Source: Streptomyces eurocidicus (GTDB lineage Bacteria; Actinomycetota; Actinomycetes; Streptomycetales; Streptomycetaceae). From it: a stretch of DNA of 64,000 nucleotides. Positions 16,172 to 23,600 of the stretch are shown in pieces; the stretch's first letter is position 1; every line of letters begins with the position of its first letter. The position numbers were made by a program, and so were the translations under genes. The notes under the pieces were generated by a model. It saw only the letters and a list, made by a program, of their open reading frames with translations, was not told the DNA's origin and searched no databases. Where the stretch lies: the NCBI RefSeq assembly GCF_002891295.1, contig NZ_LGUI01000002.1:186001-250000 (forward strand), written 5' to 3'.

Positions 16172-16314
16172 GGAGGGAGGCTCCCGGTCGCGGGCCCCGG
16201 ATCCAAGGAGGTGTGAGCCGACACGCTTCCGTGCGCCGCCGTTCGGGCATTCAAGTGCCGCGCACCGCGTGGTATGAACCTTTCGTAGGGTCTCTGTCAG
16301 TAGGGCGGTGTGGG

Positions 16315-16398
16315 ATGAACTGCTCGCATTGCGGTGCGGAGATGCGCCAGGGGCCGAACGGGGACTGGGCATGCGCCAATTGCGGAGGTACCGGATGA
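16315..16398 (+). CDS. 27-residue zinc-ribbon microprotein
   Basis: ATG 16315 to TGA 16398 encodes [20 protein letters not shown] followed by ANCGGTG. This contains CxxC-x14-CxxC, a minimal zinc ribbon with almost nothing else. The stop overlaps the next ORF's start (ATGA), and a second four-cysteine ribbon follows, which supports this as a real gene. The ribosome site is only moderate (AGGGCGG). Possible roles are a zinc-bound protein adaptor or an RNA-associated ribbon; no specific function can be assigned. Confidence 0.62.
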   Translation: MNCSHCGAEMRQGPNGDWACANCGGTG

Positions 16399-16550
16399 AC
16401 GAGTCGGAGGACTTCCCTCATGCCAACGCGGCCCTGATGCACTGCGCGCACTGCGGGTGGTCGGTGCACGAGGGGCCGGTGGGCGGATACGTCTGCGGCC
16501 AGTGCTTCCATACGGTGGAGCCGCAGCAGCACGAGCCGAGTGAACGGTAG
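16395..16550 (+). CDS. 51-residue zinc-ribbon protein
   Basis: ATG 16395 lies 6 nt after a strong GGAGG and overlaps the preceding stop by 4 nt. The protein has '[14 protein letters not shown]' and '[12 protein letters not shown]', that is CxxC-x15-CxxC, with a short acidic N-terminus and polar C-terminus. It resembles the small zinc-ribbon proteins common in actinomycetes. Coupled translation with the 27-residue ribbon suggests the two act together, perhaps as a heterodimer. No enzyme motif is present. Confidence 0.7.
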   Translation: MNESEDFPHANAALMHCAHCGWSVHEGPVGGYVCGQCFHTVEPQQHEPSER

Positions 16551-16571
16551 CCCGGGGCTCGCGCCCCGGGC
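16550..16571. terminator. Hairpin between convergent genes
   Basis: GCCCGGGGC (16550-16558) pairs with GCCCCGGGC (16563-16571) across a 4-nt loop. It starts at the stop codon of the zinc-ribbon gene, and further GC-rich inverted repeats follow before the VTC-domain gene. Confidence 0.65.
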
Positions 16572-16660
16572 CCGGCCCGCCGGGCGGGCTCCCCGCCCGG
16601 CCCGGGTGGCCGTGTTCCCGCCTCTCCGGTGTCCGGGGCGGGGCCCGGCGCCCCCGCCCG

Positions 16661-17479
16661 TCAGCCGAAGGCGTCCCGTGCCGCCCGCCGCCACCGGTTC
16701 CCCGGCAGCCCCGGCCGCAGCGCGGCCAGCGCCCCGCAGTATTTGGTGAACACCGCCGGCCGCACCCCGTACGCGTGCAGCAGCCGGTCGGCCTCCGTCA
16801 GGTGTCCCGCGGTCTTCGTCTCCACGAGCACGAGCCCCGCGTCGCACCGCACCGACCGCCGGGCCCGCAGGTCGTCGCAGACCAGCCCGGCGTCGCAGGT
16901 GACGCGCTCCCCGTCGGCCACCAGGGTCGCGCGGAGGTAGTCCGTGCCGAGGGAGGGGGTCAGCGCTCCCGGCGCCTCGATGCCGTACGCGCGGTGCAGG
17001 GTGTCGGTGAGGAAGGACCGGAAGGGGCCGTCGAGCGGGGCGTCCGCGCCGGCCAGCGGGCGGCGGTGCTTCACCGTGTCACCGCGCCGGCCCTTGAGCT
17101 TGATCTCGAACTGCCGCTCGCCACTGTCCTCGTACACCCGTTCGCGGATCTTGAAGCGGAGGCGCCGCCCCTGGCGGTGGTCGTGGAAGGAGCGGAGCCC
17201 GGGGGTGTCGTAGTAGACCGAGTGGTAGCGGAAGGCGCGGCGGTCGTCGATGGTCAGGGCCCGGAAGGGGCCGCCGGGACGCCGGGGGTCGGTAAGCCGG
17301 TCCGCCATCCGGAGAAACGTTTCGGCAGGTACGAGGTAGCTGCGGTCGAAGCGGGCGAGCAGCTCGGCGCGCTCATTGACCTCGGCCAGCGAGATGGCGC
17401 CGGCCTTCCGGGTCGCGGCGAGCAGGGCCCGCACGGCGGCGGGGGCGTGCGGGGCTGGGGTCTCCGGGGCGAGTGTCAT
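16661..17479 (-). CDS. VTC-domain protein (polyphosphate-polymerase-like)
   Basis: A 272-residue VTC-domain protein. In yeast, VTC4 polymerises polyphosphate from ATP inside a basic tunnel. Here the tunnel-lining pattern is visible as 'RFDRSYLVP', 'YHSVYYDTPGLRSFHDHRQG', 'RLRFKIRERVY', 'QFEIKLKGRRGDTVKHRRPL' and 'LVLVETKT', with alternating Lys/Arg and Glu residues as in catalytic members. Bacterial relatives are often paired with a DUF4956 membrane protein, as here. The start ATG overlaps the stop of that gene by 4 nt, so they form one operon. A role in polyphosphate or other nucleotide-dependent polymer formation at the membrane is inferred. Confidence 0.88.
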   Translation of the reverse strand: MTLAPETPAPHAPAAVRALLAATRKAGAISLAEVNERAELLARFDRSYLVPAETFLRMADRLTDPRRPGGPFRALTIDDRRAFRYHSVYYDTPGLRSFHDHRQGRRLRFKIRERVYEDSGERQFEIKLKGRRGDTVKHRRPLAGADAPLDGPFRSFLTDTLHRAYGIEAPGALTPSLGTDYLRATLVADGERVTCDAGLVCDDLRARRSVRCDAGLVLVETKTAGHLTEADRLLHAYGVRPAVFTKYCGALAALRPGLPGNRWRRAARDAFG

Positions 17480-18099
17480 ACGGACTCCCACGCGGGCACC
17501 GCGTGCACGGCCTCGGCGGCGGGCGCGGTCCCGGTGCCCGGCAGCGGCTCGCGGTAGCGGACGTCCACGACCGTCAGGTCGCGGACGAAGTCGACCTCCA
17601 TGACCGTCCAGTGGAACGGTTCGCCGAGGCGCCGGGCCAGGTCGGCGCGGAGCGCGGCGGGGTCGCTGTGGACGGCGTCGAGGGTGACGACCGTGCGGCG
17701 CGAGCGGGCGAACAGCCGGGGGTGGTCGGCCACGTAGACGACGAGGAGCAGTACGGCGCTCAGCGTGGCGGCGAGCGGGAGGCTCAGGTGCGGCAGGCCG
17801 CACAGCAGGCCGAGGACGAGGGTGGTGAAGTAGTACGCCACCTCCTCGTGCTGTACGGAGTCGGACCGGAGCCTGATGATCGAGAGCACTCCGAAGAGAC
17901 CGAAGCCGAGCGCCGTCCCGCCGCTGCCGCCCACTTCGGCAAGGGCGGCGACGACGGTGAACAGGGCGACGTTCAGGGCGAGATAGGCCGGGACGAGATC
18001 GCGGCGCCGGTGCCTGGGGTAGTAGATGGCGAAGGTCAGCAGGCAGATGGCGGCGAGGTCGAGCCCCAGGTGGGCCGCGAGGTGTCGTAGGGAATCCAT
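17476..18099 (-). CDS. DUF4956 integral membrane protein
   Basis: A 207-residue protein with about four membrane helices in the first 125 residues, including 'GFGLFGVLSIIRLRSDSV', the conserved DUF4956 core in which Arg/Ser residues flank a helix. A cytosolic C-terminal ~80 residues ends in 'VDVRYREPLPG'. DUF4956 proteins are partners of VTC-domain proteins, and the four-base ATGA overlap with the VTC gene shows co-translation. It probably anchors the polymerase-like partner and may provide the export path. The ATG start at 18099 is at the beginning of the first hydrophobic region. Confidence 0.85.
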   Translation of the reverse strand: MDSLRHLAAHLGLDLAAICLLTFAIYYPRHRRRDLVPAYLALNVALFTVVAALAEVGGSGGTALGFGLFGVLSIIRLRSDSVQHEEVAYYFTTLVLGLLCGLPHLSLPLAATLSAVLLLVVYVADHPRLFARSRRTVVTLDAVHSDPAALRADLARRLGEPFHWTVMEVDFVRDLTVVDVRYREPLPGTGTAPAAEAVHAVPAWESV

Positions 18100-18258
18100 G
18101 ACTTCGCTCTCTGTGTACGGGAGAAGGGAACACCGAAGATAAGGAAACGCAGGGTGAACATGTACACACGTTCGCGTGAACAATGCGCGCTCTTGACGCC
18201 TAGTGGAGCGCAAGTGGCCGGAAGGGACTCAGCCTTGTCGTGGAAGGCCGTCTTGCGG

Positions 18259-18313
18259 GGAACCCGGGCGGGATCCGCGAGGGATCCGGGTGGGATCCGG
18301 GTGGGGTCCGAGA
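18259..18313. repeat. 11-bp periodic direct repeats, CGGATCC on the minus strand
   Basis: GGGATCC starts at 18270, 18281 and 18292, GGGGTCC at 18303, and a diverged copy lies at 18259. The period is exactly 11 bp. Read on the minus strand this is the heptamer CGGATCC with 4-bp spacers, one repeat per helical turn. It lies about 160 bp upstream of the DUF4956/VTC operon start. The layout is like that of SARP-type activator sites, but no clear -10 hexamer follows at the expected distance. Confidence 0.8.
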
Positions 18314-18485
18314 AGATGTGGGGGACGTCCGGGGCAGACTCGAAGGTCTCGTTCCGGATCCTGCGGAGAGCGAGGGCCTGGCGGCCGGATCCGGGGGACG
18401 CGGGGGCCTCGCGCCGGACCCGGGGGGCGGGGGTTTCGCGCCGCATCGGGGGCCCGCGCCGGATCCACGGCCCCGGGCGCGCGGC

Positions 18486-18518
18486 GGCCCGCCCCGGCCG
18501 TTCTGCCCGGGGCGGGCC
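18486..18518 (-). terminator. Hairpin downstream of the 159-residue hypothetical gene
   Basis: Perfect 12-bp arms GGCCCGCCCCGG (18486-18497) and CCGGGGCGGGCC (18507-18518) with a 9-nt loop, located 21 nt beyond the stop of the minus-strand gene at 18540. Confidence 0.75.
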
Positions 18519-18539
18519 GTCTCGACCGGAGGCCGTGGT

Positions 18540-19019
18540 TCAGCGCGGCCAGAGCTGGATCAGCCACTCCTCCGTGCCGTGGAAGAACATCTCGCCCGCC
18601 GCGTGCCGCTCCCGTGCCGCGGCGCGGCCGAGGCTCGCCGCGCGCAGCCGGTAGACGCCCGGGCCGCCGAGGTCGACGGGCTCGCCCGACGGATCACCGT
18701 CCCACTCGTTGAGCTGCACCTTCCCATGCCGGAACAGTTCGAACTCCACCGTGTCCAGGGTGTCCCAGCCACCCGGCGGCGCCGGCGGTTCGGCGGACCA
18801 GCTCTCCAGCCGCACATGCGGGTGGAAGTCGGTGGTGGCGCACCGGAAGAGCACACCGCCCGGCCCGGCGAGCACCGCCCAGCGTCTGGGGGCGGTGGTG
18901 ACGGCCGTCTGCGGATCGGCGCCGTCCTCCAGGCCGCGCAGGAAGAAGGTGGAGTACGAGACGCGGGGCTCGGTGGTCCGCGCGCCGAGGAGTTCGGGGG
19001 ACGGGGGAGTGGCCGTCAC
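18540..19019 (-). CDS. Hypothetical protein
   Basis: A 159-residue soluble protein of unknown function. GTG 19019 is selected because GGAGG sits 8 nt upstream; the open frame further upstream is Pro/Arg-rich and not protein-like. The protein is rich in beta-strand segments with many aromatic residues ('VRLESWSAEPP', 'VEFELFRHGKVQLNEWDG', 'EEWLIQLWPR'). No signal peptide or membrane helix is visible. It is divergent from the DUF6314-like gene with 167 nt between. Nothing suggests a substrate. Confidence 0.72.
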   Translation of the reverse strand: MTATPPSPELLGARTTEPRVSYSTFFLRGLEDGADPQTAVTTAPRRWAVLAGPGGVLFRCATTDFHPHVRLESWSAEPPAPPGGWDTLDTVEFELFRHGKVQLNEWDGDPSGEPVDLGGPGVYRLRAASLGRAAARERHAAGEMFFHGTEEWLIQLWPR

Positions 19020-19186
19020 GGGCGGACCTCCGGCGGTCGGCTGCGGATGTGGACGTGGCACGCGCCGGAGTCGAGCATACGATCGAGTGTGCGGGGCTCG
19101 GTGATCCGGTCCCCGCCCTTCCCGTCGTCCCTCTCCGGAACGGGCGCGGGCGCGGGTGCGGCGCGGGCGAGAGGGATAATCGGAGG

Positions 19187-19708
19187 ATGCAGCCCTCCGC
19201 GTCCGTCCCCGCCCCGGTCCCGCCCCCGGGTCCGGATCCATGGGCGGTTCGGCCCGGTGCCCCGGACGCGTACCCGGTGTCCGATGCGGCGGCATACCTG
19301 ACGGGGGAGTGGACCGTCGAGCGCGCCCTGTTCGATCTCGCCGCCGACCGCAGCGGGTCGTTCCACGGCACGGCCGTGTTCCGGGCGGTCGACGGCGGCC
19401 GGCTGCTGCACACCGAGGACGGCGAACTGCGCTGGCACGGCACGGCGGCCCCGGCGGGCCGCACGCTCGTGCTGCTGCCCGGACCGGACGGCACTTGCGA
19501 CGTCATGTTCTCCGACGGCCGCTTCTTCCACGACCTGGACCTGCGCACCGGCGGCTGGACCGTCTCCCACCCCTGCGCTGCCGACAGCTACGAGGGGGCG
19601 TTCGTCGCCGTGTCACCCGAGGAGTGGCGCGTGCGCTGGCGCACGACCGGCCCGGCCAAGGACCACCTGCAGCACACGGTCTACCGGCGGCGCGCCGCCG
19701 GACGCTGA
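19187..19708 (+). CDS. DUF6314-like conserved hypothetical protein
   Basis: A 173-residue protein. After a Pro-rich N-terminus (residues 1-35) it contains 'YLTGEWTVERALFDLAADRSGSF' and 'GELRWHG', later 'FFHDLDLRTGGWTVSHPC' and 'WRVRWRTTGPAKDHLQHTVYRR'. This matches the pattern of DUF6314 proteins, a lipocalin-like beta-barrel family of unknown function. The barrel with Trp/Arg at its ends suggests binding of a small hydrophobic ligand. ATG 19187 has a GAGAGGG ribosome site about 12 nt upstream. It converges on the methionine transporter operon, with a strong hairpin in between. Confidence 0.75.
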   Translation: MQPSASVPAPVPPPGPDPWAVRPGAPDAYPVSDAAAYLTGEWTVERALFDLAADRSGSFHGTAVFRAVDGGRLLHTEDGELRWHGTAAPAGRTLVLLPGPDGTCDVMFSDGRFFHDLDLRTGGWTVSHPCAADSYEGAFVAVSPEEWRVRWRTTGPAKDHLQHTVYRRRAAGR

Positions 19709-19750
19709 GCCCCACGCTCGCGGGCCGTCCACAAGGCTCCGGCGCGAACC

Positions 19751-19792
19751 GGCGGGCGGGTCCGGGCACCGGGGCGCCCGGACCCGCCCGCC
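19751..19792. terminator. Strong bidirectional hairpin
   Basis: 17-bp perfect arms: GGCGGGCGGGTCCGGGC (19751-19767) and complement at 19776-19792, with an 8-nt loop. It ends 2 nt before the metI stop codon and serves both convergent units. Confidence 0.88.
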
Positions 19793-19793
19793 G

Positions 19794-20456
19794 TCACCGG
19801 CGCAGGATCTTGCGGGCCAGCAGGTTGCCCAGCAGCTGGGCGATCTGCACGAGGACGATCAGCACCGCCACGGTCACCACCATCACCGAGGTGTCGAAGC
19901 GCAGATAGCCGTACGTCATCGCGAGGTTGCCCACCCCGCCGCCGCCCACGGTCCCGGCCACCGCCGAGAAGTCGATCAGGGCGACGAGCATGAAGGTGAA
20001 GCCCAGGACCAGCGGCCCGAGGGCCTCCGGGACCAGCACGGTCAGCACGATGCGCAGGGGGCTCGCCCCCATGGACCGGGCGGCCTCGACGACCCCGGTG
20101 TCCACGGCGAGGAGGTTGGTCTCCACGATCCGGGCGACGCCGAAGGTCGCCACCACCACCATGGGGAAGATCGCCGCCTCGGTGCCGATCATCGTGCCCA
20201 CCACGCCCCGGGTCACCGGGGACAGTGCGACGATCGCGATGATGAAGGGCACCGGCCGGATGACGTTGATCAGCGCGTTGAGCACCGCGTACACCACGCG
20301 GTTGGGGAGCACGCCGCCCTTGCGGGTGGCGTAGAGGGCCAGGCCCACGGCCATGCCCAGCACCGCGGAGAGCGCCAGCGTGATCAGCACCATGTACACA
20401 GTCTCGCCGGTGGCGTCGACGACCTTGACCCAGAACTCGTTCCAGTCGACGCTCAT
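19794..20456 (-). CDS. metI: Methionine ABC transporter permease MetI
   Basis: A 220-residue permease of the D-/L-methionine importer. Five membrane helices are visible. The EAA loop that docks on the ATPase reads 'VVEAARSMGASPLRIVLTVLVPEALGPLVLG' in outline (EAAxxxGAsp...vP). The short C-terminus is 'LARKILRR'. The start ATG overlaps the stop of metN by 4 nt, and gene order metQ-metN-metI on one strand gives the complete importer. It imports methionine across the cytoplasmic membrane together with MetN and the lipoprotein MetQ. Confidence 0.95.
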   Translation of the reverse strand: MSVDWNEFWVKVVDATGETVYMVLITLALSAVLGMAVGLALYATRKGGVLPNRVVYAVLNALINVIRPVPFIIAIVALSPVTRGVVGTMIGTEAAIFPMVVVATFGVARIVETNLLAVDTGVVEAARSMGASPLRIVLTVLVPEALGPLVLGFTFMLVALIDFSAVAGTVGGGGVGNLAMTYGYLRFDTSVMVVTVAVLIVLVQIAQLLGNLLARKILRR

Positions 20457-21475
20457 GCCACGGCCACCTCTCCGGCACCGGCCAGCTCGGTGAGGAACGC
20501 GTCGATCGCGTCGTCCGGACCCCGGAGTTCGAGGGTCACGCTGCCCAGCGGGAGGTGCTGCACCTCACCGACGCCGGCGTGCGCGATCGCGAAGTCCAGC
20601 CCGTACCGGCGCAGCAGCCGGGACAGATCGGGCCCGTCCGCGCCGTCCCTGGTGACGGGCACGGTGACCAGCCGCCCGCCGTGCCGGGCGCGCAGCCGCT
20701 CCAGGGCCGCGCCCTCCGGCACGTCGTGGAGCGCGGAGCGCACGAACGACGAGGTGACGATGTGCTTCGGCCGGGCGAAGACGTCGTAGACGCCGCCGCT
20801 CTCCACCACCCGGCCGTCGGCCATGACGGCCACCCGGTCGCAGATACGGCGCACCACGTCCATCTCATGGGTGATCAGGACGATCGTGACGCCGAGCTCG
20901 GCGTTCACCCGTTCGAGCAGGTCCAGCACCTCGCCGGTGGTCTGCGGGTCGAGGGCGGACGTCGCCTCGTCGCACAGCAGCACCTTCGGGGAGGTGGCCA
21001 GCGCCCGTGCGATGCCGACGCGCTGGCGCTGGCCGCCGGAGAGCTGTTCGGGGTAGCGGCGCGCGTGGCCCTCCAGACCGACGAAGCGCAGTGCCTCGCC
21101 GGCCCGCTCGCGCGCCTCCCGGCGCGAGTGCCCGGCGAGCCCGAGCGGGTAGGCGACATTGCCCAGGACCGTACGGGAGCGGAAGAGGTGGAACTGCTGG
21201 AAGACCATCCCTATGGACCGCCGGACCGCGCGCCGCCGCCGTTCCCCGAGCGCGCCCAGGTCCTGCCCGTCGACGAGGACGCTGCCGGAGGTGGGCTCCT
21301 CCAGGTAGTTGATGACGCGCAGAAGGGTGCTCTTGCCTGCGCCGCTGTGGCCGACGATGCCGAAGACGCTGCCCCGCTCCACGGTCAGGGAGACGTCGTC
21401 CACCGCCCGGAACTCGGATTTCCGGTTGCCGTCCCTGGTGGGAAAGGTCTTGGTGACGTGACGGAGTTCGATCAC
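20453..21475 (-). CDS. metN: Methionine ABC transporter ATP-binding protein MetN
   Basis: A 340-residue ATPase. Walker A is 'GHSGAGKST' (about residues 41-49), the Q-loop lies near 'VFQQFHLF', the signature is 'LSGGQRQRVGIARAL', and Walker B is 'VLLCDEATSALD'. After the ATPase domain a C-terminal NIL/ACT-like domain (about residues 265-340) is present, the methionine-sensing domain that trans-inhibits the transporter. The gene is 5 nt downstream of metQ and overlaps metI by 4 nt. The NIL domain makes the methionine assignment firm compared with other amino-acid importers. Confidence 0.95.
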   Translation of the reverse strand: MIELRHVTKTFPTRDGNRKSEFRAVDDVSLTVERGSVFGIVGHSGAGKSTLLRVINYLEEPTSGSVLVDGQDLGALGERRRRAVRRSIGMVFQQFHLFRSRTVLGNVAYPLGLAGHSRREARERAGEALRFVGLEGHARRYPEQLSGGQRQRVGIARALATSPKVLLCDEATSALDPQTTGEVLDLLERVNAELGVTIVLITHEMDVVRRICDRVAVMADGRVVESGGVYDVFARPKHIVTSSFVRSALHDVPEGAALERLRARHGGRLVTVPVTRDGADGPDLSRLLRRYGLDFAIAHAGVGEVQHLPLGSVTLELRGPDDAIDAFLTELAGAGEVAVA

Positions 21476-21480
21476 CGGGA

Positions 21481-22359
21481 TCAGCCCTTGCCCTGCTTCG
21501 TCAGCCGGCCGAGCTCCTGGTCCAGCTCGGCCTGCGGGATGTCCAGGACGTAGCGGGCCCCGTGCGCGGACTTGGCGACGGCCTCCTGGACCTTCTTCGT
21601 CCGGTAGAGCTCGACGACCTTCCGGACGTTCTCGGAGTCCTTGTCCTTGCGGTTGGCGGCGATGACGTTGACGTAGGGCCGGGCGGCCGCGCTCTCCGGC
21701 TCGTCGTGGAAGACGGCCTGCTCCAGCTTGTAGCCGGCCAGTTCGGCGACGCCCGCGTTGATCACCGAGGCCGCGGTGTCCTTGAGGCTGCGCGGGGTCT
21801 GCTGGGCGTCCACCGGGGTGATCCTGAGATGCCTGGGGTTGGCGGTGATGTCCTCGGGGGTGCCGTAGATGCCCGCCTTCCCCTTGAGCTCGATCAGCTT
21901 GGCCGCCTGCAGCACCAGCAGTGCCCGGCCCTGGTTGGACGGGTCGTTGGGGATCGCGACGCGGGCCCCGTCGGGGATGTCGTCGACCTTCTTGTGCTTG
22001 AGCGAGTACAGGCCCATCGGCGCCACCGAGGTGGAGGTGACCGGCACGATGTCGGTGTGGTTCCGGGCGTTGAACTGGCTGAGGAAGGCGAGGTGCTGGA
22101 AGGCGTTGAGCTCGATGTCGCCGTCGGCGAGCGCCCTGTTGGGCAGCTGGTAGTCGTCAAAGGTGACGATCTTGACGTCGAGGCCCTCCTTCTTCGCCTC
22201 CTCGGCGAGCACGTCCCACTCCTGGTCCGCGCCGCTGACCCCGATCCGCACCTGGTTCCCACCGCCGGAGTCCGACAGTCCGCAGGCCGACAGCAGCAGG
22301 GCGAGGGCGGCGGCGGTGGTCGCCGCCAGGACGCGTCGGCGGGGGAGGGGGAGTGTCAT
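21481..22359 (-). CDS. metQ: Methionine-binding lipoprotein MetQ
   Basis: A 292-residue NlpA/MetQ family substrate-binding lipoprotein. The N-terminus is basic then hydrophobic and ends in the lipobox 'LLLSACG' (Cys ~26). The mature part has 'VRIGVSG', 'FDDYQLPNRALADGDIELNAFQHLAFL' in outline, and 'VAIPNDPSNQGRALLVLQ', all characteristic of MetQ. It is the first gene of the importer operon. The ribosome site is weak. A candidate promoter is listed separately; I looked for a SAM riboswitch upstream and did not recognise one. Confidence 0.94.
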   Translation of the reverse strand: MTLPLPRRRVLAATTAAALALLLSACGLSDSGGGNQVRIGVSGADQEWDVLAEEAKKEGLDVKIVTFDDYQLPNRALADGDIELNAFQHLAFLSQFNARNHTDIVPVTSTSVAPMGLYSLKHKKVDDIPDGARVAIPNDPSNQGRALLVLQAAKLIELKGKAGIYGTPEDITANPRHLRITPVDAQQTPRSLKDTAASVINAGVAELAGYKLEQAVFHDEPESAAARPYVNVIAANRKDKDSENVRKVVELYRTKKVQEAVAKSAHGARYVLDIPQAELDQELGRLTKQGKG

Positions 22360-22676
22360 CGGTGGCTCATTCCAGGAGACAGGACGGTGCGAGGACGTGG
22401 CGGGGCACTGGGCCGGCCTCCGCGTCTTTCCGGGGATCGTATGAGCGAAACCGGAAAATACCTGTCAAGTGAAGGCAGGGTTCATGCCTCCGCAATAAAA
22501 CGAAGGCATTTGCTGCGTTCTTATGAACGGCTGTGTCTCCGGCCGTGTCCCTGACCGTGTCCCCGGCCGCGTCCTCGGCCGGGTTTCGGCTGTGTCGTCG
22601 GCCGGCTGCTCGGCGCGCGTGGTCGCGTCCTCGACCGGGTCTTGCGCCGAGCCCGCCGCCCGTCCTCGGCGCCTCC
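22360..22676. other. 317-bp intergenic region upstream of metQ
   Basis: It contains the candidate metQ promoter, a short AT-rich patch around 22470-22530 (unusual for this chromosome) and a GGCCG/TCGGCCG-rich imperfect repeat at 22550-22620 near the end of the dioxygenase gene. No gene is supported and no S-box is recognised. Confidence 0.5.
22436..22468 (-). promoter_or_regulatory. Candidate metQNI promoter
   Basis: On the minus strand TTGACA (complement of 22463-22468) is followed by a TACGAT-like -10 (complement of 22436-22441). The spacing, 21 nt, is long; a CATACG register gives a shorter spacer. The transcript would have an untranslated leader of about 70 nt. Confidence 0.35.
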
Positions 22677-23417
22677 TCAGGAGCCGCCGAGGAAGTCGAC
22701 CAGCAGCATGTCCCGGACGCCGGTCGCGGCGCCGGACGCCGGCCGGACCGGGGAGACACCGTGCAGGACCCGGCGGTCGTCGAGGATGATCGTCTCCAGC
22801 GGCGCGGTGAGCACGGCCCGGTGCACGGGGCGCCGCTCCGGGTCGTAGAGACAGGACTCCGCGCCCCGCACGTCCTGGCGGCGGATCAGCACCTGGGCCA
22901 CGTAGCAGTGCCCGTCCCGGTGGACGCCCTCCGGCGCGGGATGGCCCTCGGCGTTGACCGTCGCGACGACGCGGATCTGGTGCACGCCGCAGGTGTCGAT
23001 GCCCGCGCGCGGGCCGGGCAGCCGGTCCAGGAGCGCGAGGACGACGCGGCGCAGCGGCTCGCCCGCCGCCACGGACGGGTGCAGCGGGGCGAACAGCCGC
23101 GCGACGCCGCCGTTCACCCGGTTCACCGACGCGTCCTGGAAGAAGGGGGCGTGGGGGAGTGGCGCCAGCCCCCGCGACCGGAGGCGGAACTTCCCGTACC
23201 GGCGGAAGCGGTAGGGCTTCTCCGTACCCAGGTGGGCGTCACCGGGCAGATCGTCCCAGGAGCCGAGGAACTCCGTCACCTCAGCCTCGGGGACCCCCGC
23301 CAGCGCGTCCGCCAGCGGGCCGGGGCCGAAGTGGACGAAGGGCGGCCGGGACACGGCACCGGGTATCGCCGGAAGCGCGTCGGGCAGCTCCCGCGCGCGC
23401 AGTGGACTTGAGGTCAT
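22677..23417 (-). CDS. 2OG-Fe(II) dioxygenase family protein (PF10014 type)
   Basis: A 246-residue protein like the bacterial free amino-acid hydroxylases of the isoleucine/leucine dioxygenase type. The metal triad is visible as 'GVHRDGHCYV' (HxD) and the distal His in 'RRVLHGVSPV', with the 2-oxoglutarate-binding Arg in 'GVRDMLLVDF'. Around the core are 'EKPYRFRRYGKFRL' and 'CGVHQIRVVATVNAEG', also typical. Reaction expected: hydroxylation of a free amino acid or similar small acid with O2 and 2-oxoglutarate; substrate unknown. ATG 23417 follows GAGGA with a 7-nt gap. It sits between the methionine importer and the polyyne-like cluster and is on the same strand as the FabH gene upstream, so it could be co-transcribed with it. 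Confidence 0.82.
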   Translation of the reverse strand: MTSSPLRARELPDALPAIPGAVSRPPFVHFGPGPLADALAGVPEAEVTEFLGSWDDLPGDAHLGTEKPYRFRRYGKFRLRSRGLAPLPHAPFFQDASVNRVNGGVARLFAPLHPSVAAGEPLRRVVLALLDRLPGPRAGIDTCGVHQIRVVATVNAEGHPAPEGVHRDGHCYVAQVLIRRQDVRGAESCLYDPERRPVHRAVLTAPLETIILDDRRVLHGVSPVRPASGAATGVRDMLLVDFLGGS

Positions 23418-23600
23418 CAGATGTCCTCGCCTTCGTACGGGCCGGGGGCGCCGGCCCGGTGCGGGCCCGCGCGGGCGGCGTCGGGTCGGGGGCGAGGAGG
23501 CCCCTCGTCCGACAGTAAGGCGAGAGCCGGGCGGACTGGCCTGAAAGTGCGCGGTGGACCTGAGGAACCGGCCGGCCGACCGCCTCAGGCGCCCCATCCG

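Larger units (their letters stand above)
18100..18539. other. 440-bp intergenic region
   Basis: There is no convincing gene here. It holds an inverted GTTC-GCGT-GAAC motif near 18170-18181 upstream of the DUF4956 operon, the 11-bp direct repeats listed separately, G-rich stretches, and a terminator hairpin at the right end. Open frames across it in several phases are explained by high G+C. Confidence 0.6.

Noticed and set aside
22360..22676. SAM riboswitch upstream of metQ
   Set aside because: I could not find the conserved cores of any SAM riboswitch class.
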